Shown piece by piece: positions 56,746-64,000 of a stretch of 64,000 nucleotides of DNA. The stretch is from the NCBI GenBank assembly GCA_028577615.1, contig JAJSDU010000001.1:124001-188000 (forward strand). The letters are read 5' to 3'. The notes beneath the pieces were generated by a model. The model ran no database searches, was not told the origin of the DNA, and was given only the letters and a program-made list of their open reading frames with translations. Every line of letters starts with the position of its first letter. Position 1 is the first letter of the stretch. The position numbers and the translations under genes were made by a program. The stretch comes from Nitrosomonas sp. Its GTDB lineage: Bacteria; Pseudomonadota; Gammaproteobacteria; Burkholderiales; Nitrosomonadaceae.

Positions 56746-56786
56746 GACATTGATCTCTTGATTGTTTCCACGTGGCAATAGAAAAT

Positions 56787-57494
56787 TTAGAAGGGTGAAA
56801 TATTCAGAAAGAAGCGCGATAGCCAGCCCATTGTTTGTGCTTCATCAATGTAACCATTTGATCGATATTCAATCCGCGCGTCAGCGACCTGCGTGGACGA
56901 AACAGTATTGTTGATGATATTGATCGGATTGATAACGCCTGAGAGACGAATAAATTCATGACCCTGATTAATGCCGACCTGCTTTTCTCCGCTAACGAGT
57001 AAATTGCCGTTCGGTAAAGCACCAAGAACGGTTACTGTAATAGTACCGGTGAAATCATTATTGCTGGAACTTGCGCCCTTACCATCAAACTTATTATTTG
57101 ATGCTGCTTCAAACTCGGTGCCACCAAGGAAGTTTAACGGTACACCGAGAATGGCTGTCGGTATGGAAAAATCAATACTGCCGGAACGGTTGACATTGCT
57201 GCCAGAGCTTTTTCGCGCATTGGTTTTTTCATTGAGTGTTACGATAATCGTATCGCCAACACCACGTGCGCGCCGATCTTCAAATAATGGCGTGTAGCGC
57301 CCCCCCGGCATGTTTGCGACAGATTGAAAGATACCGCCGCTCGCTTCACTCAGCACTGGCAATTCCGGCGGTGGCACGGTAAAGGGCTGATGCGTGCGCG
57401 TTGACGGTGTCATCGTACATCCGGATAGCAAGATGAAAAACATCAACACAAAAAAGCACGGCCTGTCATTTTGTCGTTGTAAGTTGTCTGCCAT
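56787..57494 (-). CDS. flgH: Flagellar L-ring lipoprotein FlgH
   Basis: A 235-residue outer-membrane lipoprotein with lipobox LLSGCT (Cys26). The mature part has [15 protein letters not shown]-like spacing ([19 protein letters not shown]), [19 protein letters not shown] and [22 protein letters not shown]. It forms the L ring around the rod. It is in order with flgG upstream and flgI downstream. Confidence 0.96.
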   Translation of the reverse strand: MADNLQRQNDRPCFFVLMFFILLSGCTMTPSTRTHQPFTVPPPELPVLSEASGGIFQSVANMPGGRYTPLFEDRRARGVGDTIIVTLNEKTNARKSSGSNVNRSGSIDFSIPTAILGVPLNFLGGTEFEAASNNKFDGKGASSSNNDFTGTITVTVLGALPNGNLLVSGEKQVGINQGHEFIRLSGVINPINIINNTVSSTQVADARIEYRSNGYIDEAQTMGWLSRFFLNISPF

Positions 57495-57520
57495 TAGTTG
57501 CTCCGGGAATTAGCCGTTGT

Positions 57521-58303
57521 CTATAATTGTGTTAAACGCTGCAGCATTCGATCAGATGTTTCTATAGACTTGGAATTTATTTCGTAAGCACGCTGCGTCT
57601 GAATCATGCCAACCAATTCTTCTACTACATTAACATTGGATGTTTCTACAAAACCCTGGTTAAGGAGTCCAAGTCCATTGGTTCCAGGTGCATTCGGAGT
57701 GGCTACGCCACTGGATGCTGTTTCCAGATAAAGGTTTTCACCCACCTTCTGCAGTCCAGCCGGGTTAATGAAACTTGCCAGCTGGATATTGCCGACCTGT
57801 ATGGGTGTCTGTGCTCCGGGAACCAGTGCTGAAACAGTGCCGTCGCGTGCAACAGTAATGCTCAGGGTGTTTGGTGGAATAGTAATCGCGGGTTGTACGA
57901 CGTAACCGCTGGATGTTACAAATTGCCCGTTTATGTCAGACTGAAATGCGCCATCCCGGGTATAGGCGGTTGTACCGTCCGGCATCAGTACCTGGAAAAA
58001 TCCTTCACCTTGAATCGCGACGTCACGTGAATTTCCGGTTTGTTGCAGATTGCCCTGCGTGAAAATACTCTCTGTTGCGACAGGCCTTACGCCAACGCCA
58101 AGTTGCAGCCCGGAAGGGATTTGAGTCTGCTGAGACGATTGTGCTCCGGGTTGACGGATTGTCTGGTAAAGGAGATCTTCAAAAACCGCGCGCGCACGTT
58201 TAAATCCGTTTGTACTGACATTAGCCAGATTGTTGGCGACAACATCCATTTTAGTTTGTTGTGCATCCAGTCCTGTTTTGGATATCCATAATGAACGTAT
58301 CAT
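57521..58303 (-). CDS. flgG: Flagellar distal rod protein FlgG
   Basis: A 260-residue distal rod protein. The N-terminal motif [19 protein letters not shown] is the rod/hook/HAP signature; the body includes [21 protein letters not shown] and the end [24 protein letters not shown]. It follows flgF (53-bp gap) in the cluster. Confidence 0.97.
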   Translation of the reverse strand: MIRSLWISKTGLDAQQTKMDVVANNLANVSTNGFKRARAVFEDLLYQTIRQPGAQSSQQTQIPSGLQLGVGVRPVATESIFTQGNLQQTGNSRDVAIQGEGFFQVLMPDGTTAYTRDGAFQSDINGQFVTSSGYVVQPAITIPPNTLSITVARDGTVSALVPGAQTPIQVGNIQLASFINPAGLQKVGENLYLETASSGVATPNAPGTNGLGLLNQGFVETSNVNVVEELVGMIQTQRAYEINSKSIETSDRMLQRLTQL

Positions 58304-58356
58304 AATTTTTACTCCGATTAGCTTTAATAATTTAGCAGTAATTGCTGTCTGGCAGC

Positions 58357-59100
58357 CTACGCTCTGACCACCAGGATTTCGCTGGCCTGTTGAGCATTGC
58401 GCTCAGCGCTTTCCAGCATTTTCATGTACATATCGAATTGGCGGGCGAGGGAAATCATGCTGACCATTTCATGAACAAGATTGACATTACTGCCTTCAAG
58501 CGCACCGTCTACTAATGTGACATGCGCTGCTGGCAATGGGATCGTACCGTTCTTCATGCGAAATAATCCGTCAGCGCCTTTAACAAGCTGATCTTCAGGT
58601 GGATCGACCAGTTTAATACGCCCTGTAATGGCGACTGTGTTAGGCAGGGGTGTTATCGGTACAGCAGAGACTGTGCCGTCTTTCGCAATCGTGATGCGGT
58701 TCTCCAGTGGCACTGTAATGAAGCCGTTGTCACCTTTGATATTTATTCCGCTTTGCGTTTGTAAAATTCCGGCTGGACTGACTTGAAGGCTGCCATTGCG
58801 CGTATAGGCTTCTTCGCCATTCGGCAGCTGCACCGCAATCCAACCAGATCCGCGGATCGCGACGTCCAGGTTTCTGTCGGTCTGTTGTATGGGGCCCGGC
58901 GTAAAATCCGCTCCTGTTGTTGAGTCTACTACGAAAGCGCGTGTTGGAAGACCGTCCCCAAATACGGGGACGGCGCGAAATGCGTTTGTTTCCGCACGAT
59001 AGCCAGTAGTGGATACATTAGCCAGGTTGTGCGATACAGTTGCTTTATGATGTAGCGCATGAACTGCTCCCGACATTGCGGTATAGATTAAACGATCCAT
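58357..59100 (-). CDS. flgF: Flagellar proximal rod protein FlgF
   Basis: A 247-residue rod protein with [20 protein letters not shown] at the N-terminus, [19 protein letters not shown] in the body, and the C-terminal end [20 protein letters not shown]. Shorter than FlgG, with the FlgF-type beginning [18 protein letters not shown]. Confidence 0.96.
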   Translation of the reverse strand: MDRLIYTAMSGAVHALHHKATVSHNLANVSTTGYRAETNAFRAVPVFGDGLPTRAFVVDSTTGADFTPGPIQQTDRNLDVAIRGSGWIAVQLPNGEEAYTRNGSLQVSPAGILQTQSGINIKGDNGFITVPLENRITIAKDGTVSAVPITPLPNTVAITGRIKLVDPPEDQLVKGADGLFRMKNGTIPLPAAHVTLVDGALEGSNVNLVHEMVSMISLARQFDMYMKMLESAERNAQQASEILVVRA

Positions 59101-59131
59101 TTTACCTGCCTGTTTCAGTGATTATGCCGTG

Positions 59132-60394
59132 CTATAGATTGACCAGAGTCTGCAATAGTGCATCTTGTGTCTCAATGGTTTTGGCATTCGCCTGATAAGT
59201 TCGCTGAGTTGTAATCATATTGACCAGTTCAGCCGTCAAATCAACGTTTGAGTCTTCAATGGCGGATGATTGTAATACGCCAAGAATTCCCGATCCGGGT
59301 GCGCCGATCAGCGGTTGACCTGCTGCGGGAGTTTCAAGCCAAAGATTGTTTCCAACAGGTTTCAGGCCTTGTGGATTCGTAAAATTTGCTAGAGCGATCT
59401 GTCCAAGCGTCCTGGATTCTCCGTTAGTATAGTTGCCGCTGATTAAACCTTCGCCATCAATGGTAAAACCAGCCAGCGTTCCAGAAGAAAAACCATCCTG
59501 GGTAATTGCGTTGACACCGAATCCGGTACCGAACTGCGTTGAATTGCTTAAATCGAAAGTGAAGTCGAGGGGTGATGTTGCGCCGAGTGTCGGATTTATT
59601 GTGGCCAGATCAACCGATACGGCAATAGGTGCTGCGGGCGCAGTCAGGACGCCATTACTGTCGAAAGTTACTGCCTGAGATGCGCCGCCTCCAAGTGTAA
59701 CGCCAATAGGAACACCTGCGGCTGTTGATGCGCCGTCAACTGTTGCGTACATATCCCAGGAGTTAGCAGCATTTTTCTGGAAATACAGCGAGAAAACATG
59801 AGAATTGCCTAAGCTGTCATAGATAGTACCTGACGTGGTGCCATTATAGGTTGTTGGATCTGTAGCATCAAAGGCCGGTAACGGCGCGGGTACATTCACA
59901 CGGGAATCCAGATTGAGCTCCAGGCCAAAACTTGAAGTCGACTGAGGTTGCAGTGCAGTTGTCGAAACCCTCAGATTGGTCGGCGCGGAATTAAGTATAT
60001 TACCGTTTACATCTGCCGCATAACCGGTCAGGTTCAATTTGGAATTATTGACAATGAAGCCGCTGTCGTCGAGGTGGAACTGACCGTTGCGACTATAGGA
60101 TATCGCGCCGTTATCATTCATGCGGAAAAATCCATTGCCATTAATTGCAATATCCAGTGGATTGCTTGTGGCTGTAATATTGCCTTGTGTAAACTGTTGA
60201 GAAACAGCTGCCACCTTAGCGCCCAGTCCTCTGTTTTCGCTTGATGCTCCTGTTAGTGAATTTGCATATACATCACTGAATTGTGTATGTGATTGTTTGA
60301 ATCCTGATGTATTGGCATTTGCAATGTTGTTACCAATGACATCAAGGCTTTGCGTTGCTACGTTGAGACCACTCAGTCCATGTTGAAAACCCAT
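59132..60394 (-). CDS. flgE: Flagellar hook protein FlgE
   Basis: A 420-residue hook subunit. MGFQHGLSGLNVATQSLDVIGNNIANANTSGFKQS is the N-terminal D0 region (motif NNIANANTSGFK), QGNITATSNPLDIAINGNGFF follows, and the end is IEDSNVDLTAELVNMITTQRTYQANAKTIETQD. The middle domain is variable, rich in S, T and N. Confidence 0.97.
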   Translation of the reverse strand: MGFQHGLSGLNVATQSLDVIGNNIANANTSGFKQSHTQFSDVYANSLTGASSENRGLGAKVAAVSQQFTQGNITATSNPLDIAINGNGFFRMNDNGAISYSRNGQFHLDDSGFIVNNSKLNLTGYAADVNGNILNSAPTNLRVSTTALQPQSTSSFGLELNLDSRVNVPAPLPAFDATDPTTYNGTTSGTIYDSLGNSHVFSLYFQKNAANSWDMYATVDGASTAAGVPIGVTLGGGASQAVTFDSNGVLTAPAAPIAVSVDLATINPTLGATSPLDFTFDLSNSTQFGTGFGVNAITQDGFSSGTLAGFTIDGEGLISGNYTNGESRTLGQIALANFTNPQGLKPVGNNLWLETPAAGQPLIGAPGSGILGVLQSSAIEDSNVDLTAELVNMITTQRTYQANAKTIETQDALLQTLVNL

Positions 60395-60411
60395 AATTTA
60401 TACTCCTTGTG

Positions 60412-61074
60412 CTAAAAAATCTGCTTAATGTCGGCCATGCCGAAAAGACCAAGTTTACCCATGTCAAGTACTGCATCATGCTCACCGGGTGAAACGCTGT
60501 TGACCAAGCCAAGTGCGAGTGGATTGACTGTGATTTCCTTGTCACCCTGTTTTGCGTTGATGGTAAAAGTATAATTACCATTGACTGCGCTGGTGCCGCT
60601 GTTGGTCATGCCATCCCATATAAATGTATTTATGCCGGACGATTGCGCGCCTAGCTCCAAAGTGCGTACCGCAATACCTGAATTATCCAGAATAGAAACG
60701 CTTAGCTTGTCAACCGGTTGAAGCAGTTCGAAGCCGCCCAGCGCCGCATTGTTTTCAAGAGACATTGTGTTTCCCGGAACCAATGCTTTGTGGCCGATCA
60801 ATTTGGTTGCTTCAACGACACGACTGTCTTCCGCACCGGAAAGAAGTTTTTCCAGTGTTTTGTTCAGTTTATCTATACCAGTGACCGTACTGATTTGCGC
60901 AAGTTGACTGGTTATTTCAGCATTATCAAGCGGATTGAGCGGGTTTTGATTTTTCATTTGTGTTACAAGCAGTTTGAGGAATCTGTCTTGTGGGTCTTCG
61001 ACACTGTTTTTTGATGCTGTGTTGGTCGCGACTGTTGGAAACGATTGTTTAGCGGTTTCCTGAACTGAATTCAT
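60412..61074 (-). CDS. flgD: Flagellar hook-capping protein FlgD
   Basis: A 220-residue scaffold that caps the growing hook. The N-terminal QDRFLKLLVTQMKNQNPLNPLDNAEITSQLAQIST is the family signature. The C-terminal half has a FlgD Tudor/Ig-like fold (TFIWDGMTNSGTSAVNGNYTF). It lies 17 bp upstream of flgE. Confidence 0.96.
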   Translation of the reverse strand: MNSVQETAKQSFPTVATNTASKNSVEDPQDRFLKLLVTQMKNQNPLNPLDNAEITSQLAQISTVTGIDKLNKTLEKLLSGAEDSRVVEATKLIGHKALVPGNTMSLENNAALGGFELLQPVDKLSVSILDNSGIAVRTLELGAQSSGINTFIWDGMTNSGTSAVNGNYTFTINAKQGDKEITVNPLALGLVNSVSPGEHDAVLDMGKLGLFGMADIKQIF

Positions 61075-61087
61075 AGTGATTTATCTC

Positions 61088-61492
61088 CTATTGACCAATA
61101 GTGAGTGTTTTCTGCAGTAAAGACTTGGTTGTGTTCATCATGTCAACATTATTCTGATACGAACGTGATGCCGACATCATATTGACCATTTCATCAACAA
61201 CGTTGACATTGGGTTTTATGATGTACCCATCTTTATCCGCAAAGGGATGATGAGGTTCAAAAATTTTTCTCATGGGCGATGGATCATGCACAACCCCGGC
61301 GACTCTGACACCGCTGGCGGCATTTTCATCAGCTTTGAGTGTACTGAATATCACTTGCCGTCCGCGGTAGGGCTCACCGGAAGAATCGGTCACACTGTCT
61401 GCATTGGAAAGATTGCTGGCGACAACATTAAGGCGATGAGATTGTGCAGTCATTGCCGAGCTTGCGATGTTAAAAACTTTAAATAAAGACAT
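61088..61492 (-). CDS. flgC: Flagellar proximal rod protein FlgC
   Basis: A 134-residue rod protein, normal length. FNIASSAMTAQSHRLNVVASNLSNADSVTDSSGEPYRGRQVIF and the end NVVDEMVNMMSASRSYQNNVDMMNTTKSL are FlgC signatures. It starts 2 bp after flgB ends, so they are translated together. Confidence 0.97.
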   Translation of the reverse strand: MSLFKVFNIASSAMTAQSHRLNVVASNLSNADSVTDSSGEPYRGRQVIFSTLKADENAASGVRVAGVVHDPSPMRKIFEPHHPFADKDGYIIKPNVNVVDEMVNMMSASRSYQNNVDMMNTTKSLLQKTLTIGQ

Positions 61493-61494
61493 AG

Positions 61495-61905
61495 TTATCG
61501 CTCCTGCATTGCGGTTAGCAGATTTCTGAATTGCATATTAATGAACGTTATACTCGCGTCATATTTGATCGAATTGTCTGCAAAGCGGGTGCGTTCTGAG
61601 TCCATATCCACAGTATTTCCATCAATACTGGGTTGCAGTGGAATTCGGTAAAGTATGTTGTTGCCAATGCCGTTATCCTTGCCATTAGCGACATGCAGTG
61701 GTGAGGTTGTATTGAGCGCAGTTGCTGGAAGTGATGCCGACAGTTTCTCGCGCAGCACACCTGAGAAATCGATATCCTTGGCTTTAAAATTCGGTGTATC
61801 TGAGTTGGCAATGTTACTGGCGAGGAGTTCATGTCTTGCCGCTCTGAGTCCCAGAGACTGATGATGAAAATTGAGTGTTTTGTCTAGCTTGCTGATCATA
61901 TCCAT
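61495..61905 (-). CDS. flgB: Flagellar proximal rod protein FlgB
   Basis: A 136-residue rod protein and first gene of the flgBCDEFGHIJKL unit. It shows the conserved LLASNIANSDTPNFKAKDIDF and the C-terminal VDMDSERTRFADNSIKYDASI. The divergent region (61906-62104) towards flgA should hold its promoter; a sigma28-like TAAA-N15 match on the minus strand is only partial (five of eight at the -10). Confidence 0.96.
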   Translation of the reverse strand: MDMISKLDKTLNFHHQSLGLRAARHELLASNIANSDTPNFKAKDIDFSGVLREKLSASLPATALNTTSPLHVANGKDNGIGNNILYRIPLQPSIDGNTVDMDSERTRFADNSIKYDASITFINMQFRNLLTAMQER

Positions 61906-62104
61906 TCTCGCTGGAAATGGCCCGATATGTTGCAGGCCGGTTAAAGTAATCGTATGGTCAGCTATGCTAGGGTATTTACCGCATATATGAAGTTGAGAAT
62001 AGAGCCGGAAATCTCCCTTTGCTCAGGTGATTCCGGATGTGGCATGGCTTTAAGATGTCCTGGCTATTAATAACTGCCGCAATCATGTATTTCAGGAAAT
62101 CATA

Positions 62105-62815
62105 ATGCATAGTAAATCATCGAAATTGCTTGTCTTTCTTTTCCTTATTACTGCTTCCTTTCATTTATCAGCTGAAAATGCGCCACCGCAATATCAGGAT
62201 ATTTCTTTAATACAAAGCGCAGTAAAAGAGTATATCAATAGCCATGTCACCAATCCCGGCGGCGTTGTGCAGGTCGAAGTAGGTCAGATCGATAGTCGTA
62301 TTATGTTACCTGAATGCGCCCATCTGGAACCTTTTGCGCCGCCGGGTAGCCGATTGTGGGGAAAAACTTCTGTAGGGGTGCGGTGTGGTGGCGCACTCGG
62401 ATGGACCATCTACGTGCCGGCGGAAATCAAGATTATGACTAACGTGCTTCACGTAGCACGGCCGATTGCGCGCGACCAGACGATCGGATTCGACGATGTT
62501 TCCTTGCAAATGGTTAATCTGACACAATTTCCGGAAGGTGTTTTTACAGAACATTCGCAGGCTGTGGGAAAAATTGCAGCCGTAAATATTACCGCTGGTC
62601 AGCCAGTGCGGCCGAATATGGTTCGTGCGCCTTTCACCATTTTGAGAGGGCAGAATGTAAAGCTGACAGTGGTAGGACGGGGGTTCAACGTCAGTTCAGA
62701 AGGCCTGGCGCTATCGGATGCATCGGATGGGCAGCTGCTTCAGGTACGCAATCCGTCCGGACGTATCATTAGTGGTCTGGCAAGACATAATGGTGTCGTC
62801 GAAGTGCGCCCGTAG
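62105..62815 (+). CDS. flgA: Flagellar P-ring assembly chaperone FlgA
   Basis: A 236-residue periplasmic chaperone for FlgI. A signal peptide covers about residues 1-23 (LITASFHLSAEN). A SAF domain follows (VLHVARPIARDQTIGFDDVSLQMVNL, then AAVNITAGQPVRPNMV). AGGAAATCATA upstream supplies a ribosome binding site. It is transcribed opposite flgB; flgM and flgN, common next to flgA, are absent. Confidence 0.95.
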   Translation: MHSKSSKLLVFLFLITASFHLSAENAPPQYQDISLIQSAVKEYINSHVTNPGGVVQVEVGQIDSRIMLPECAHLEPFAPPGSRLWGKTSVGVRCGGALGWTIYVPAEIKIMTNVLHVARPIARDQTIGFDDVSLQMVNLTQFPEGVFTEHSQAVGKIAAVNITAGQPVRPNMVRAPFTILRGQNVKLTVVGRGFNVSSEGLALSDASDGQLLQVRNPSGRIISGLARHNGVVEVRP

Positions 62816-62826
62816 CACAAGACCTT

Positions 62827-63162
62827 TCACAGATAGAACGTTACATCAGGCGACCAGTTAAATTGATTGACGTTATCTGAAGTAACCTGATGCTCGGATA
62901 ATTCAATAAAGTGTTCATGCAAATGCAGTTCCTGTACATAAGCATTCCAGGAATTGATCGGCTTGCCTGCGCAAAGTCTGATGATTAATTCATCGATTGC
63001 TGCTTCATCGCCGATGAGCGAGCAATGAACGCACGCATTATTTTTTGCATCATTCGATGCACCACCTCTTAGCGCTCTCTTTTCGGCGGCGCGAATGAAT
63101 GTTTGCCGGAACATGACACCCTGAACATTACCCGTCACATAAAAACTTATCTTTTTCAACAA
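62827..63162 (-). CDS. Acylphosphatase-domain protein with a C-terminal extension
   Basis: A 111-residue protein. The N-terminal half matches acylphosphatase: FYVTGNVQGVMFRQTFIRAA with the catalytic arginine in FRQ, then LRGGASND with the catalytic asparagine, and CSLIGDEAAIDELI. The core lasts about 90 residues; about 20 further residues (VNQFNWSPDVTFYL) follow. Acylphosphatases hydrolyse carboxyl-phosphate bonds. It is convergent with flgA, 11 bp away. Confidence 0.85.
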   Translation of the reverse strand: MLKKISFYVTGNVQGVMFRQTFIRAAEKRALRGGASNDAKNNACVHCSLIGDEAAIDELIIRLCAGKPINSWNAYVQELHLHEHFIELSEHQVTSDNVNQFNWSPDVTFYL

Positions 63163-63885
63163 TTCGTTCCTCTGCTCGGAGTTTTATTGTACGAAGAACC
63201 GGTTCATGATACGTTAACGCAATGCGTTCCCACACGCCGGTAAAAAGGCCTCTTCGCTTGAAAATTCAAATTGAGTTATATGTTTCATCTTACATGGCCG
63301 ACATTTATTTTTCATTAGAGAGTTTGTAACAGCGTTGCATTGAGTCGGCATGCTAGCAATCATTTTTAACCTGGAATCGGTATAAATTCTAAAATCTTAC
63401 CTCAATAAATCGTATGCGGATTTTATCGTGTCATCCCAGTTATTTCGTACCGGTTGGCGTGAAATAGAATCGCCACTTCACAAAATATTCACATTTTCTT
63501 AACATTCTCTTAACAATTAAATAGTGCTGCAATATAATGCGAATTAACATCATTTGCATTAGTGTTTTTATAATCAAAAAATGGGATTACTCGCATTGTA
63601 TATACAGGTACGGTCGATTCTTCTGACGAATACCTGGAAAACAGTGTATGGCAAATGATTTGCCAATGATGTGTGTATCCGCTTCGAAACAATAACAGCT
63701 GGTTTAGTAACCAGATCAGCAGAAGTTAACAGGTCGACAAAAGAAAAATTACGACCGAAACGCGGATTTGTACAGATCATTTGGTCATTCTAAAAAGCCA
63801 TTGAATTTTAGCTTCAGGTAAATAAGTAGAAAAGCGGAATGTTGCTTAGACCGCAATTAATTTAATTTTCAGGAGGAATTGGTTT
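63163..63885. other. Gene-free region upstream of the last gene
   Basis: About 720 bp without a supported gene, separating the divergent acylphosphatase gene from the exported-protein gene. From 63487 a very AT-rich block holds the promoter below. The presumed leader (from about 63545) spans 340 nt and contains an interrupted palindrome GGCAAATGATTTGCC (63649-63663) and a CTGGTT/AACCAG hairpin (63699-63714). No known riboswitch or RNA was recognised. Confidence 0.5.
63510..63538 (+). promoter_or_regulatory. Strong sigma70-type promoter with tandem TTAACA repeats
   Basis: TTAACA (63510-63515) and TATAAT (63533-63538) are separated by 17 bp. A second TTAACA (63499-63504) precedes the -35 with an 11-bp step, suggesting a helical-phase direct repeat that a PhoB-type activator could bind; the identity is inference. 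Confidence 0.65.
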
Positions 63886-64000
63886 ATGCGGTATTTTAAA
63901 TACAGGCTCATTACAGCCGTGTTCGCTGCGGTTTTCGCTTCGTCGCTGCATGCACAGCAAGGCGATGCGACCGATAAGGATAAAACAGTCAAGGAACAGG
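63886..64000 (+). CDS. Exported protein, N-terminal part only (3' end outside window)
   Basis: The ATG at 63886 follows a perfect AGGAGGA ribosome binding site at 63871-63877. The first 38 residues are seen: a signal peptide (RLITAVFAAVFASSLHA, cleavage near residue 23) and a polar start of the mature chain (QQGDATDKDKTVKEQ). This fits an outer-membrane protein such as a TonB-dependent receptor or porin, but the family cannot be settled from this fragment. Confidence 0.7.
   Translation, partial: MRYFKYRLITAVFAAVFASSLHAQQGDATDKDKTVKEQ

Noticed and set aside
62035-62060. A sigma54-like TGGCATG upstream of flgA
   Set aside because: The -24 element is good, but the expected GC at -12 is missing, so it was not called a promoter.
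1-64000. tRNA, rRNA, CRISPR arrays, complete insertion sequences or phage genes
   Set aside because: The gaps were scanned by eye and none of these was found; a covariance-model search could still reveal a small RNA.

Overview
The window looks like a stretch of chromosome from an ammonia-oxidising betaproteobacterium close to Nitrosomonas (Nitrosomonadaceae). This is inferred from gene content: a copper nitrite reductase, the GshA-type glutamate-cysteine ligase, Mpl, cytochrome c4, rubredoxin, Cox15-type CtaA and betaproteobacterial neighbourhoods such as comF|bioB and smpB|ratA-rnfH. No rRNA, tRNA, CRISPR array, prophage or complete insertion sequence was seen. Most of the window is core metabolism, with a few accessory patches.

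Layout. 1-7 kb: the 3' end of the type IV pilus secretin pilQ, then trmL and comF (minus), then a tight biotin operon bioB-F-H-C-D (plus, with overlapping genes and no bioA). 7-15 kb: fmdB-aspS-nudB (minus), a PilZ/YcgR-type protein, rubA-gloA (minus), thiD-thiE-hemL (plus) and cytochrome c4 (minus). 15-24 kb: a SPOR-like exported protein, map, rph-rdgB, a processive membrane glycosyltransferase, a large protein fusing a multi-spanning glycosyltransferase to a soluble GT2 domain, mpl and apt. 24-33 kb: a solitary nirK with its own promoter and terminator, gshA-gshB, a NifS-like cysteine desulfurase, then a coupled set of nucleotidyltransferase, HIT protein, fatty-acid desaturase and phosphoglycerate mutase.

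33-38.5 kb holds three predicted membrane-associated GTPases (one with DUF697, one with N-terminal membrane segments, one dynamin-like) around a convergent DUF502 membrane protein. A 152-bp miniature transposable element with inverted ends and a 4-bp target duplication lies between gpmA and the glycosylase gene upstream of the GTPases. 38.8-41.3 kb is rpsO-pnp. 41.8-46.4 kb is accessory: a degenerate methyltransferase-like protein translationally coupled to an APH-fold kinase, a small membrane protein, a secreted beta-helix protein and a VOC protein. 46.5-51 kb: greB, a lipoprotein, ctaA, smpB, ratA-rnfH and an exported protein of unknown function.

51-63 kb is the flagellar rod/hook cluster flgBCDEFGHIJKL on the minus strand, with flgA divergent. 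A 194-bp dispersed-type repeat with 10-bp terminal inverted repeats separates flgK from flgL. The window ends with an acylphosphatase gene, a 720-bp gene-free stretch carrying a strong sigma70-type promoter, and the start of an exported protein.

The most promising unexplained items are the GTPase/DUF502 neighbourhood, the methyltransferase-like/kinase pair, the GT-C/GT2 fusion and the two non-coding repeat elements.
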